In this document: positions 53,198 through 61,771 of the stretch, piece after piece
Layout of the letters: each line of letters opens with the position of its first letter
Numbering within the stretch: the stretch's first letter is position 1
Source of the DNA: CAVTTH01 sp963737545
GTDB lineage: Bacteria; Verrucomicrobiota; Verrucomicrobiia; Chthoniobacterales; UBA10450
Direction of reading: 5' to 3'
Assembly (NCBI GenBank): GCA_963737545.1
Contig: CAVTTH010000004.1
Coordinates: forward strand, 310,001 to 374,000
Length of the DNA: 64,000 nt
The notes under the pieces: generated by a model
The model's input: the letters and a program-made list of their open reading frames with translations, nothing else
Database searches by the model: none
What the model was told of the DNA's origin: nothing
Program-made: the position numbers and the translations under genes

Positions 53198-53668
53198 TTA
53201 GATCCAGCGCCGCACTTCCCGCTTCAAAGCGAGATACGGTTCACCAAATTTCGCTTCGAGATATCTTTCTTCGCGCAAAATGACCCCAAAATGCAAAATC
53301 AGCGCGAGCGGAATAACGAACAGGAGCGTGATCCAGTCGTTCAGAAAGAAGCCAAGGGCCACCTGAAGCAAGCAAAGCGCCAGATACATCGGATTGCGGG
53401 TAAGCCGAAACGGACCATCTCGCACAATCGTTAGGGCGGGCTGGCTTGGGTTAACGTTCGTCCCAGCCTTCTTCAATACGCGTGCGGCCGAGATCGCCAA
53501 AGAAGGCGCAATTACCACCAGAGCAATCCCGAGGGAAACCGAAACGTCGTACCGCATCATTCGGCACGGGAAGATATAATGTACGAACCCGCTGAGCACT
53601 GCACCCACCAGCCAGATGAGTGGCGGAAAGGCGATGACTCCGGGATGATCCTTCATCTCATTCGTCAT
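53198..53668 (-). CDS. Isoprenylcysteine carboxyl methyltransferase-like membrane protein
   Basis: 156 residues, four or five transmembrane helices. Near the C-terminus R-N-P-M-Y-L-A-L and E-E-R-Y-L-E-A-K-F-G-E-P-Y form the ICMT/PEMT signature for SAM binding. Bacterial members methylate lipids or unknown targets. It overlaps the VOC gene's end by 11 bases, so the two are one operon. Confidence 0.82.
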   Translation of the reverse strand: MTNEMKDHPGVIAFPPLIWLVGAVLSGFVHYIFPCRMMRYDVSVSLGIALVVIAPSLAISAARVLKKAGTNVNPSQPALTIVRDGPFRLTRNPMYLALCLLQVALGFFLNDWITLLFVIPLALILHFGVILREERYLEAKFGEPYLALKREVRRWI

Positions 53669-54149
53669 TCGTCATTCCCTTCCCCGCGTACGCCCGCTCC
53701 AGGGTCGCGATATCGATCTTCTTCATCTGCATCAACGCCGACATCAGCCGTTGCATCCCGGCCACATCCTTGCCCCATTCGTCCCACTTGTCAGGTACGA
53801 CCTGCCAGGAGAGCCCGTATTTATCCGCGAGCCAGCCGCATTGCACTTCCTCGCCACCGCCGGCGGTCAGTCTCTCCCAGTAATAGTCGATCTCGGCCTG
53901 CGTCTCGCAGTCGATCACGAACGAAACCGCTTCGGTAAACTTGAAGCGCGGCCCGCCGTTCAAGGCCACGAACTCCTGTCCATCCAGCTCAAAGGACACT
54001 GTCATGACCGAGCCCTTCTCGCCCGACGGTTCCTCCCCGGTGTAATGAGTGATCGTTTTGATCTTCGAATTCTTGAAGACGGAGACGTAGAAATTCGCCG
54101 CTTCCTCCGCCTGATTATTGAACCACAAGAATGGAATAATTCTTTGCAT
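53658..54149 (-). CDS. VOC-family protein, PhnB/3-demethylubiquinone-methyltransferase-like fold
   Basis: 163 residues. I-I-P-F-L-W-F-N-N-Q-A-E-E-A-A-N-F-Y, Q-E-F-V-A-L-N-G-G-P and C-G-W-L-A-D-K-Y-G-L-S-W-Q-V-V-P are typical of this glyoxalase-superfamily group. Despite the family's database name it is not a methyltransferase. A stress or detoxification role is common. ATG 54149. Confidence 0.85.
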   Translation of the reverse strand: MQRIIPFLWFNNQAEEAANFYVSVFKNSKIKTITHYTGEEPSGEKGSVMTVSFELDGQEFVALNGGPRFKFTEAVSFVIDCETQAEIDYYWERLTAGGGEEVQCGWLADKYGLSWQVVPDKWDEWGKDVAGMQRLMSALMQMKKIDIATLERAYAGKGMTNDE

Positions 54150-54320
54150 GGCTCATACTGTTCCGCGACCCGGAGCCGCGCAAGCGAGGCTGGAACAGTT
54201 CGCCACCCGAGTTGGAATTCCGGCTTTTGATCTCTGACGTCCGGCCACGACTTCCTCTAACCCTTAAACGGACCACGGTCTTTTCTCGCCGGCGCAAATG
54301 GCCTAGCTTACAAGCCAGCG

Positions 54321-55661
54321 ATGAGCGAACGGTCAGCCCGTCTTTGTTTTCGAGCGACGATATTCTCGCAGCTGATTGCGTTTGATTTTCTGGTTATGTT
54401 TTCAACGGCGGCTGCCGAGGAATCAGGAATAAGGTTCCAGGGAGTTCCAGTTCGGCCGGGCGATACGATCTCTGCCGCCGTGCCGCTTAGTGCCGAAGAG
54501 AAAACGGATGCCGCGATCGGCGGCAACCGAGTTCCCGCGAACGCGGTGGCGGTCCTGGCCGTGCCGCACGGTTTCGATCCGCAAAAGAGCTGGCCCGTCC
54601 TGGTTGTCTTTTCCACCAGTGATTTTCAACGGCAGAATAGTGACGACATCCATTTCTACCTGAGCGCGGCGCTCAGCGAAGGTTGGCTGGTTCTCACTGG
54701 CGACGGACCTGAACGGCCGGCGAACGACAGCACCGGCTGGCGCGCCGCCATGACCCTCGCCGCCCTGGATGCGCTCCATCGCAGTTTCCCGGGATCAAGC
54801 AGGTGGCTGGTCGCGTGCGCGGGTATTTCCGGTGGAGCGAAGCGCGCCTGCCTCATCGCTCCCCTGCTTGCGGTAACAGGGAACCGTGTGGCCGGAATCT
54901 ACCTCGCCGGGATCAATGAAGATTTGCTGGGCGAAGGCTATCGCACGTTTCATCCTGGCCGCGATTTTCTTAACACCAGGATTCTCATCACCAGCGGTCA
55001 GAGCGACAGGATCGCCACGCCCGCGCAAACCCAGCGCGTCATGCGCTCCTTTCAGAGCAACGGCTTTCGCGAGGTGCGACTGGAAAGGTTCCCTGAAGGT
55101 CACAACGTAAAACGCCCGCTCACAATCGAGGCGCTGCGCTGGTTTCGCTCGGCTTCGCCAACAGTTCCCCCAGCAGCTCCGTCGAGTGAGGGCCGGGCGG
55201 TAATCCACCACGGCTCAGGCTTGGATATGGAGGCAAATGAGACTGGCTCCGGCGCGCAAAAACAAATCGTCGTTACGTTCAGCGATTCTTCGCACAAGGC
55301 GGGAGCGATCACAGCACAGGTCTACTTTATCGGAAAGGCGCCCTTCGGCGGCGCCCGTTTTATTTACGCTCATTCCGATCTTTCAATAAATTTGCGCGGA
55401 ACACCGAATGCCAGCGCCAAAGTCAGCGTGCCCCAGTTGAAATCGGATCCGGCCAAGCGCGCTCCGAAAGGTTATCAGTACATGGGAATAGGAGAAATGG
55501 ACGGATGGATCGCGACAGCCCAGGCCGACGGCAGAACATTCCAGATGCGCGCCTCAAGCCCCGCGCTTCTCGACGTCGCAAATGGAAAATCTCAGGATTC
55601 TCTCAACGCGATGATCGCGGATTATGAGAAAAGATCAGCGGCACCCCCGCGCCAACGCTGA
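54321..55661 (+). CDS. Alpha/beta-hydrolase-like protein of unknown function
   Basis: 446 residues. An N-terminal hydrophobic start is followed by a hydrolase-like core: W-P-V-L-V-V-F, then the nucleophile elbow A-G-I-S-G-G-A (Ser at the centre) and a late E-G-H-N histidine after a T-S-G-Q-S-D acidic turn, so a catalytic triad is plausible. The last ~165 residues (from ~285) form a second domain of unknown type. It lies alone, divergent from VOC. Confidence 0.65.
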   Translation: MSERSARLCFRATIFSQLIAFDFLVMFSTAAAEESGIRFQGVPVRPGDTISAAVPLSAEEKTDAAIGGNRVPANAVAVLAVPHGFDPQKSWPVLVVFSTSDFQRQNSDDIHFYLSAALSEGWLVLTGDGPERPANDSTGWRAAMTLAALDALHRSFPGSSRWLVACAGISGGAKRACLIAPLLAVTGNRVAGIYLAGINEDLLGEGYRTFHPGRDFLNTRILITSGQSDRIATPAQTQRVMRSFQSNGFREVRLERFPEGHNVKRPLTIEALRWFRSASPTVPPAAPSSEGRAVIHHGSGLDMEANETGSGAQKQIVVTFSDSSHKAGAITAQVYFIGKAPFGGARFIYAHSDLSINLRGTPNASAKVSVPQLKSDPAKRAPKGYQYMGIGEMDGWIATAQADGRTFQMRASSPALLDVANGKSQDSLNAMIADYEKRSAAPPRQR

Positions 55662-55833
55662 GCCAATTCCGCCAACCCCTGGCGTGTGCTGCCGGCAAAC
55701 AGACTAACGAGCGTTCGACTCGCGCCGTCCGCGTCTTGGAGAGCGGCTAGGCCAAAGCCCGGTTGAGTGGATCCCGCATTTCGCAGAGACACGGTTCATC
55801 GGCACAGTCGTTGCTGCTTCTGGGAGGCCAACC

Positions 55834-56223
55834 GTGCATGCACCACTTAAAATTCTGGCAGTCGACGACGAGCCAAACGTCACGCTCTCCATGCGTTATG
55901 TCTTTTCCGGACCGCGCTACGAAATTACGACCGCAGGAAGCGGCCAGTCCGCCCTGGCCATGCTCGCGGCCAATCCGGATTGGTACGACGTCGTGATTGT
56001 CGATCAAAAGATGCCGCACCTGACCGGCATCGAGTTGGTCGGTGCGATGAGGCAGTACGGTGTCAGCGGCAAGATCGTGGTCGTTTCGGCAAATCTTTCG
56101 GAGCAGGTCCGTGCTGCCTACAGGAATTTGGGAGTACAGGTCATGTTTTCCAAGCCGTTCAACGTCGACGCACTTCGCTCTTCGGTTGATCGCCTGACCG
56201 CTTCACATGAGGCGGCGAATTAG
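55834..56223 (+). CDS. Single-domain response regulator (CheY-like)
   Basis: 129 residues, REC domain only. Acid pocket D11, D12, phospho-accepting D57 (V-I-V-D-Q-K-M-P), S85 and K107 (F-S-K-P-F) are all present. No output domain. It has no histidine kinase in the window, and would act through another protein. ATG 55834. The 172 bases back to the previous gene are not recognisable. Confidence 0.9.
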   Translation: MHAPLKILAVDDEPNVTLSMRYVFSGPRYEITTAGSGQSALAMLAANPDWYDVVIVDQKMPHLTGIELVGAMRQYGVSGKIVVVSANLSEQVRAAYRNLGVQVMFSKPFNVDALRSSVDRLTASHEAAN

Positions 56224-56341
56224 GTTGGTGCTTGAATCCGATCTGACCGTAGTCTCCTAACTTCTGCTCTGTCCGACATTTGCCTTGACGGCTGCCACAT
56301 GCGGTCCGCATGGTCGCTCCAATCAAAAAGAAAACCCCATT

Positions 56342-56776
56342 ATGAAATACTTGCTCACCCTCGCTCTCGCCTTCGCCATGCCAGTTGTGGCCGGTGCCTC
56401 ATCGGCCGATGACAGAGCGGCCATTACCAAGCTGGAAAACGATTGGCCGACGGCGATCGTTAAGAAGGACACCGCCAAGATGCTGAGCATGGGCACCGCT
56501 GACTGTTGGTTCGTCGATCCATCCGGTCAGATCGTTCCGCTCAAGCAAATCGTGGCCAATGTGAAGTCGGGAGACTATGTCGTCACCTCGATGCACATCG
56601 ACGATCTGAAAGTACGAGTCTACGGTGACTCGGCCATCGTCTTCGGCCTCGAAACGGAGAAGAGCCGCTACAAAGGCAAGGACGCGAGTGGGCAATACCG
56701 CTACGTCGATACCTGGTTGAAACAAAACGGTCGCTGGGTCTGTGCTGCCTCGGGAAACACGAAGGTCACCCGGTAA
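56342..56776 (+). CDS. Secreted SnoaL/DUF4440-like protein
   Basis: 144 residues from ATG 56342, with a signal peptide (L-L-T-L-A-L-A-F-A-M-P-V-V-A-G-A). The NTF2-like fold is visible (I-T-K-L-E-N-D-W, T-A-D-C-W-F-V-D-P, R-V-Y-G-D-S-A-I-V, T-W-L-K-Q-N-G-R-W). Such domains bind small molecules or act as isomerases. A second, distinct member is at 58000-58476. An upstream start at 56285 would remove the signal. Confidence 0.75.
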   Translation: MKYLLTLALAFAMPVVAGASSADDRAAITKLENDWPTAIVKKDTAKMLSMGTADCWFVDPSGQIVPLKQIVANVKSGDYVVTSMHIDDLKVRVYGDSAIVFGLETEKSRYKGKDASGQYRYVDTWLKQNGRWVCAASGNTKVTR

Positions 56777-56856
56777 AGCATTAGCTGGCCGCCTTGATCC
56801 GAATAGCCCGCGATATTTTCGCTGGCGCTCTCCGCGTTTCGACTGAGAATTCTCCA

Positions 56857-57339
56857 ATGACCAAACGCGCACTTGCCGCCGTCGCCGCATTTCTCGGACT
56901 TTGCCATTCCTTGTCCGCACAGCAGACACAGAGCCTGGGGCAGTTCCCATTCGGTCGCGATGCGATGAATTTTCCGTTTCTCCAGAACCCGCCCCTGACG
57001 TTCGCAGATGGGGAACGATTCTCCTGCCTGACTTCGTTCAGTTGGCAAACGCCGGTGAATTTTCTGCCGCCTTTCAATCCGGTGGAACCGCCGAGCGCCA
57101 CCCTTCCGGCCAGGTCCGATCGCGAGGATTCATTCAAAAACCCCGCGATGGTGCGGGTCCCGGATCGTATTTATGTCGGCGGAGAGGTGGGCATTCTTTT
57201 CGGAAAGTCCACCGGCAAATACGGTGGTGACTTCGAGCAGGCATACATAATCGGTGAGATGGGAAATGAGTGGTTCCACCTCACCGTGGGTACGTCTTAC
57301 GAGAGGTCGACTTGGCGCTCTCCGCGCGGAGGCCGTTAG
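56857..57339 (+). CDS. Secreted protein of unknown function
   Basis: 160 residues from ATG 56857, signal peptide A-L-A-A-V-A-A-F-L-G-L-C-H-S-L-S-A. The mature part is polar, with many Pro and Phe residues (F-P-F-L-Q-N-P-P-L-T-F, F-L-P-P-F-N-P-V-E-P-P) and a short Gly-rich end. The segment R-I-Y-V-G-G-E-V-G-I-L-F-G-K-S looks like a beta-barrel strand, so an outer-membrane protein fragment is possible. Not recognised. Confidence 0.55.
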   Translation: MTKRALAAVAAFLGLCHSLSAQQTQSLGQFPFGRDAMNFPFLQNPPLTFADGERFSCLTSFSWQTPVNFLPPFNPVEPPSATLPARSDREDSFKNPAMVRVPDRIYVGGEVGILFGKSTGKYGGDFEQAYIIGEMGNEWFHLTVGTSYERSTWRSPRGGR

Positions 57340-57364
57340 CGGCGCTCCGGCACCCGCTGGCATT

Positions 57365-57986
57365 TTAGGGTTTGGTGGATGTTTTCTTGTGAAACTGATT
57401 TCGGCCCGATCCTTCTTCGAATGCTTCGAAGTGGGCTGAATTCTTTTTGTAATATTTCTGATGATATTCCTCCGCCGGATAGAATTTCATCGCGGGCAGA
57501 ATTTCGGTCACGATCGGTTTATCGAATTGACCTGATTTCGCCAGCTTCTCCTTCGAGGTTTCGGCGATATGCTTCTCTTCGTCGTTCCCATAAAAAATTG
57601 CAGCGCGATAACTCGGCCCGATGTCGGTGAACTGTCCGTCCGCCTGCGTCGGATCAATTTGCTTCCAATAAATATCGAGCAACTGGGCGAAGGAAATCTT
57701 TGACGGATCGTAAGTGATCTGGAGCGCTTCCCGATATTTCGTCTTCTCTGAGCCGACCAGCTCATAGGTCGGATTTGGTTCGGTCCCGCCGCTATAACCG
57801 ACGATCGGTCCTGATGACGCCCGGCGCCTTGTCGAACGGTGGCTGAATACACCAAAAACAACCGCCGGCGAGAACGGCAGTTCTTGTCGCCGCTTTCGCG
57901 TTGTCCTGACCGGGACTGCGCGACGGGCCCGCCAAGGCCAACAGAAGAGCGGCGAAGATGACCGGGATGCGCGTGGTCATAAGCAT
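57365..57986 (-). pseudogene. msrA: Peptide methionine sulfoxide reductase MsrA, exported, frameshifted
   Basis: Repairs S-methionine sulfoxide. ATG 57986 with a signal peptide; the catalytic Cys is in G-G-C-F-W-C (Cys43). Frame 1 ends soon after G-V-I-R-T. Frame 2 continues I-V-G-Y-S-G-G-T-E-P-N-P-T-Y, then Y-W-K-Q-I-D-P-T-Q-A-D-G-Q-F-T-D-I-G-P-S-Y-R and E-Y-H-Q-K-Y-Y. Deleting one base near 57801-57812 restores it. It begins 13 bases after the DUF4440-type gene on the same strand. Confidence 0.8.
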
Positions 57987-57999
57987 TTTGAGGATCGGC

Positions 58000-58476
58000 C
58001 TATTTTTTCGGCTCACTTTCCGCCGGGACTTTTGTCGCCTGCCAATTCACAGCCTGCCATTTGCCGTCGCGTTTAAGGAATGTCCCACTGTTCAAATAAT
58101 TCGCGACCTCCGTCTTCTCTCCTTTCTTCATCGTAGCAACCAATCGGAAAGCGACAATGGCTGTGTTTCCGTATTGCTGGATGCGAATCTCTTCCGCCGT
58201 GTAAACTGCGGTTTCATCGCCCGGCTTGGGAGGCCCCTCCTTGCGCACTTCGCTCATGATATCCGCCTTGCCTTTGCGGCGTCCGGCCGAGCCGGTATAG
58301 ATCAGGTCGTCGGCCCAAAAACGCTCGTGCATGGCGGCATCGTTTCGTCCCGCCCCAGCGAGGAAATCTTGCAAAAGCTTGGTCAGTTCGGCCGCGTCCG
58401 GTGCGGTCGCGTTCTGCGCGCCGAGTCCGCTCGCAATGGAGAACAGCACGATGACGGAGAGAAGAAGTCGTTTCAT
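58000..58476 (-). CDS. Secreted NTF2-like (DUF4440) protein
   Basis: 158 residues from ATG 58476, signal peptide R-L-L-L-S-V-I-V-L-F-S-I-A-S-G-L-G-A. Core L-L-Q-D-F-L-A-G-A-G-R-N-D, F-W-A-D-D-L-I-Y-T-G, G-N-T-A-I-V-A-F-R-L and F-L-K-R-D-G-K-W-Q-A-V-N-W-Q-A-T. A longer reading from 58518 adds only 14 residues. It is upstream of msrA and probably co-transcribed. Confidence 0.8.
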   Translation of the reverse strand: MKRLLLSVIVLFSIASGLGAQNATAPDAAELTKLLQDFLAGAGRNDAAMHERFWADDLIYTGSAGRRKGKADIMSEVRKEGPPKPGDETAVYTAEEIRIQQYGNTAIVAFRLVATMKKGEKTEVANYLNSGTFLKRDGKWQAVNWQATKVPAESEPKK

Positions 58477-58540
58477 GGGATTAGAGCAAAGTGATCGACG
58501 ACACCGAAGAAGTGGCAAGCGAAAAGAAATTAAGGTTCTG

Positions 58541-58618
58541 TTTTCTTGTAGCAGCGCTGTCTCAGCGTCGAAGCCGTGGGTTCGGCGGTCAGAGACCGCC
58601 GCTACAAAATCAGCACGT
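58541..58618. repeat. GTAGCGGCGGTCT-type palindrome, degenerate copy 3
   Basis: The right half (CGGTCAGAGACCGCCGCTAC) is close to the other copies; the left half (TTGTAGCAGCGCTGTCTCAG) has changed. The 210 bases from here to 58828 hold only this and the next short repeat. Confidence 0.7.
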
Positions 58619-58745
58619 GAAATTCTGATCCCGGCGGATCAAACGATCTTTTCGGAGCGTAACAATTCAAGTGCCCGATCCATTCGTTAGACTCAGCGCT
58701 GGCTCCAGCTCGTCACCAAAAAGGAATCTCAGCGATAAATATTCT

Positions 58746-58774
58746 GGTGGGAAGCTGGCAGCTTCACCTACAAT
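58746..58774. repeat. GGGAAGCTGGCAGCTTC-type short repeat
   Basis: GGTGGGAAGCTGGCAGCTTC then ACCTACAA, related to 39704-39727 and 63172-63222. Hairpin GAAGCTGGCAGCTTC. Confidence 0.65.
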
Positions 58775-58828
58775 TATTCCCTCTATTGATCCGGAGCTGA
58801 GATGCTATCAATTTGGAGGACCAGGATT

Positions 58829-60632
58829 ATGAGGAGAATTTCGTCTTATTTTGTGCTCCCGTTGCTTTTCCTTCTGAGCAATAGCCCCGGAAATTCGGCA
58901 CCGCAGCCGACAAGAAGGACTGCGGATGTTCTTGCTTCGGGGCCGGACGTAGTGGTGGGCGATATCTTCGGTCTGGCGCAACTCGGAAGTAGCGGGACCC
59001 AGGTCGGCCTCGCCATCGGGGTGGACGCTTGCAACAACGGAGACATGGAACTGGATTTTTTCGCACTACCGAGCGCCAACCACCCGATCATTGCCCAAAA
59101 TCTGTATCGAATGAGCGGCGGCGCGACTAACGACGGTCGCTTTGAACAAGTCGGGCAATCCTGGCTGAAGCATACGTTCGCGGCGTTGGAGCAGAACGAT
59201 TGCGGCTTTGGCTGTTCCCCGTCTGGTACTGGCGGGACGCATCTGGGCGCAGGATGCTCCGATGCCGAGAGCGCGGGTTCGAATGGTGACCAAAACAACC
59301 TGGGCTCCCGCGCCTGGGTGAATCCGTTCACCGGCGTTTTTCCCGGCTCGAATCCCAATCCGGACAATCACACTGGTCACATGCATACCGGTGTCTCGCA
59401 CAGGATTTTGGTAGAAGGCAGCGACCTCAATACGACGTTAAATTCGGGCGCAACCTATTACGCCGAAGTTCAATGTCTCACGCCGCATGAGTACGCCTGG
59501 TGTCAGATGCACGGCGGACAATGTAACATGTACAACAACGTCTCGTATCGTCGTTTCAATGTTAACGGGACGACGAGTTTCGTCTTTTCGGCGATTGGAT
59601 CCACCGTGCGAATGGCTTGCTGCGATCAATGCCTGGACTGGAGCGACCATCAACACGATCGAGCCGGCTCCGGGAGAGGATGGCCGCGCGTTCGTTGGCT
59701 ACAAGGTAACCAATCCATCAGCCGGTGTCTGGCATTATGAGTACGCGCTTTACAACGAGAATCTCGATCGCGCGATTCAGTCCTTCAGCGTGCCGTTGGG
59801 ATGCGGTGTCACAGTAAGCAACCCTGGCTTTCACGCCCCGTTAAATCCCCCCGGATTTGCCAATGATGGAACGCAGGGAGACGCGGGATTCAGCAACGCA
59901 CCGTGGACCCCCAATCAAACTGCCAACGCGGTGAGCTGGAATACGGAAACATTTGCCGAAGATCAGAACGCCAATGCGATTCGATTTGGCACGCTCTACA
60001 ATTTCCGGTTCGATTCCAATCGTCCGCCGCAGACGGTCAATGCGACAGTTGGATTCTTCAAGACAGGAGATCCTATCACCGTTTCAATCCAGGGCCCCAC
60101 CCCCGATCCCTGCAACCCGCTGCAGATCACGGGCGCAGTGTCGCGAATGACGCATGGCGGCGCGGGGGATTTCGACATCGACCTGCCGCTGACGGGTGAG
60201 CCGGGCGTGGAATGCCGGAATGGCGGAGGCAATTACACGCTCGTCATCACGTTTGATAACACGATGGTAAGCGGCGACGCGAGCGTGACGAGTGGCACAG
60301 GTAGCGTGGCGGGAAGTCCCATTTTCAACGGCAACACGATGACCATTCACCTCACCGGCGTCGCCGATGTCCAGAGGTTGACGACTGTGCTCAGTAACGT
60401 AACGGACAGCTTCTCCCAAGTTCTGCCCGACACGCCAGTGAGCATGAACATGTTGATTGGCGATACCAACGGGAACAAAACGGTCAACGCTTCCGACATC
60501 GCTCAGACCAAGGGACAGTCGGGTTTGTCAGTCACGGCCGCCAATTTCCGCGCTGATGTTAATGTCAGCGGCACAATCACCGCATCGGACGTTGCGCAGT
60601 TGAAGGCGAACGCTGGGCACACCGTGCCGTAA
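58829..60632 (+). pseudogene. Secreted dockerin-tailed protein (paralog B), frameshifted
   Basis: ATG 58829 and a signal peptide (F-V-L-P-L-L-F-L-L). Soon after, V-V-V-G-D-I-F-G-L-A begins a region that matches the protein at 10862 all the way to the end (R-M-S-G-G, S-R-A-W-V-N-P-F-T-G, C-N-M-Y-N-N-V-S-Y, W-H-Y-E-Y-A-L-Y-N-E-N, A-V-S-R-M-T-H-G). It lacks paralog A's ~200-residue N-terminal domain. Frame 1 runs past the break near 59606-59615; frame 2 ends at 60632. One base less restores ~600 residues. The dockerin-like end K-A-N-A-G-H-T-V-P is intact. Confidence 0.75.
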
Positions 60633-60647
60633 CAATCCAGCACCAGA

Positions 60648-61625
60648 TCACGGGCGGTGATCTGCTATCTGGTCGTGCTCGGGAAGCTCCGCCGTGGCTT
60701 GCGCTTTTTGCACCATGAAGACTGCTGCCATCAAAACGATCGCCGCGACGATTTGGTGCGCGTGCAGAGTGGCGTGGAAAAAGCCCCAGGTGATGCAGAC
60801 CGCGGCAAGCGTTTGCATCATTTCGAAATAGCCCGCGGTGGAGGCGCGAGTCAATCGCAGACCTTCGAAGTAGATGAGCAGCGGAATGCCGCCGGAGATC
60901 GAAGCAAGCAAGATGAGCGCGACAATCGCAGTGCCGGCGTTTGCTTGCGCCGCTACCGGCCACAGCGCCGGACCGTTAAGTTTCCCGTAGACGAGAAGGA
61001 TGACCGTCATACAGACGAGCCCCACGACTATTCGCAGGCCGGCGGCCAACCGAAGCGGCATGCCAATCATGACGCCGCGCCCGGCGACGGTGGAAAGACC
61101 CCAAAAGAGGGCGCAGACCAATGCGTAGCCGGTGCCGAGATTCAGCCCGGCTTGCGCAAACGAAACTCCGATGAGTGCTGGATGTTCCACCGAGAGGAAA
61201 ATGCCCGCGACGATGGCGATTCCCGCGTAGAGAAAAAAACGTGGCGTGAGGCGGTCGCCGAAAAGCAGGAACGCGCCGAGGGTGGAAATGACTGGCTGAA
61301 TGTTCAGGATCACGTTGACGACGGTTGGGTTGCCATTCTTTAACGCGAGCGTGAAAAAAATTGTGCCCACAGCCGAACCGGCGAATCCGGAAAAGAGCAA
61401 ATAACCCCACGTGGGCGCATCGATCTTTCTCAATTCGCCGAGCTGAGGAATGAGGATCGGTAGAAAAATAAGCAGGATGAGGACGTGCTCCCAAAACACG
61501 ATCACCTGCGCGTCGAAAAGATTGTTCAGGGGAATCCGCCACGCGCTCTCCGTTCCCCATAAGGCAGCGCCAAGACCGACGAGCCAGGGACCGTAGTTTG
61601 CGCGATGCGTCTCGCCTTTGTTCAC
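60648..61625 (-). CDS. EamA-family (DMT) transporter
   Basis: ~325 residues from GTG 61625 (an upstream TTG at 61706 would add 27 non-conserved residues), ten transmembrane helices in two EamA repeats. First repeat includes W-G-T-E-S-A-W-R-I-P, second G-L-S-T-V-A-G-R-G and L-I-Y-F-E-G-L-R-L-T-R-A-S-T-A-G-Y-F-E. A metabolite exporter or importer; substrate unknown. It is convergent with the gene ending at 60632. Confidence 0.85.
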   Translation of the reverse strand: MNKGETHRANYGPWLVGLGAALWGTESAWRIPLNNLFDAQVIVFWEHVLILLIFLPILIPQLGELRKIDAPTWGYLLFSGFAGSAVGTIFFTLALKNGNPTVVNVILNIQPVISTLGAFLLFGDRLTPRFFLYAGIAIVAGIFLSVEHPALIGVSFAQAGLNLGTGYALVCALFWGLSTVAGRGVMIGMPLRLAAGLRIVVGLVCMTVILLVYGKLNGPALWPVAAQANAGTAIVALILLASISGGIPLLIYFEGLRLTRASTAGYFEMMQTLAAVCITWGFFHATLHAHQIVAAIVLMAAVFMVQKAQATAELPEHDQIADHRP

Positions 61626-61771
61626 GCGAACGTCTTTATCGGGCGGCGTCTGACGCGTCAATGCAATGGCGTCCAGAATTGCCGGGCGAGCGAATCGCCT
61701 GCCCAAATCGCTTGTCTAACAGACACTGAATAACCCATAACAACAGCGGATCGAGGTTACACTGGAGCAGT

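Noticed and set aside
51191..60632. Programmed +1 frameshifting in the broken genes
   Set aside because: No shared slippery sequence or stop context is seen, and housekeeping genes are hit too; errors or decay fit better.
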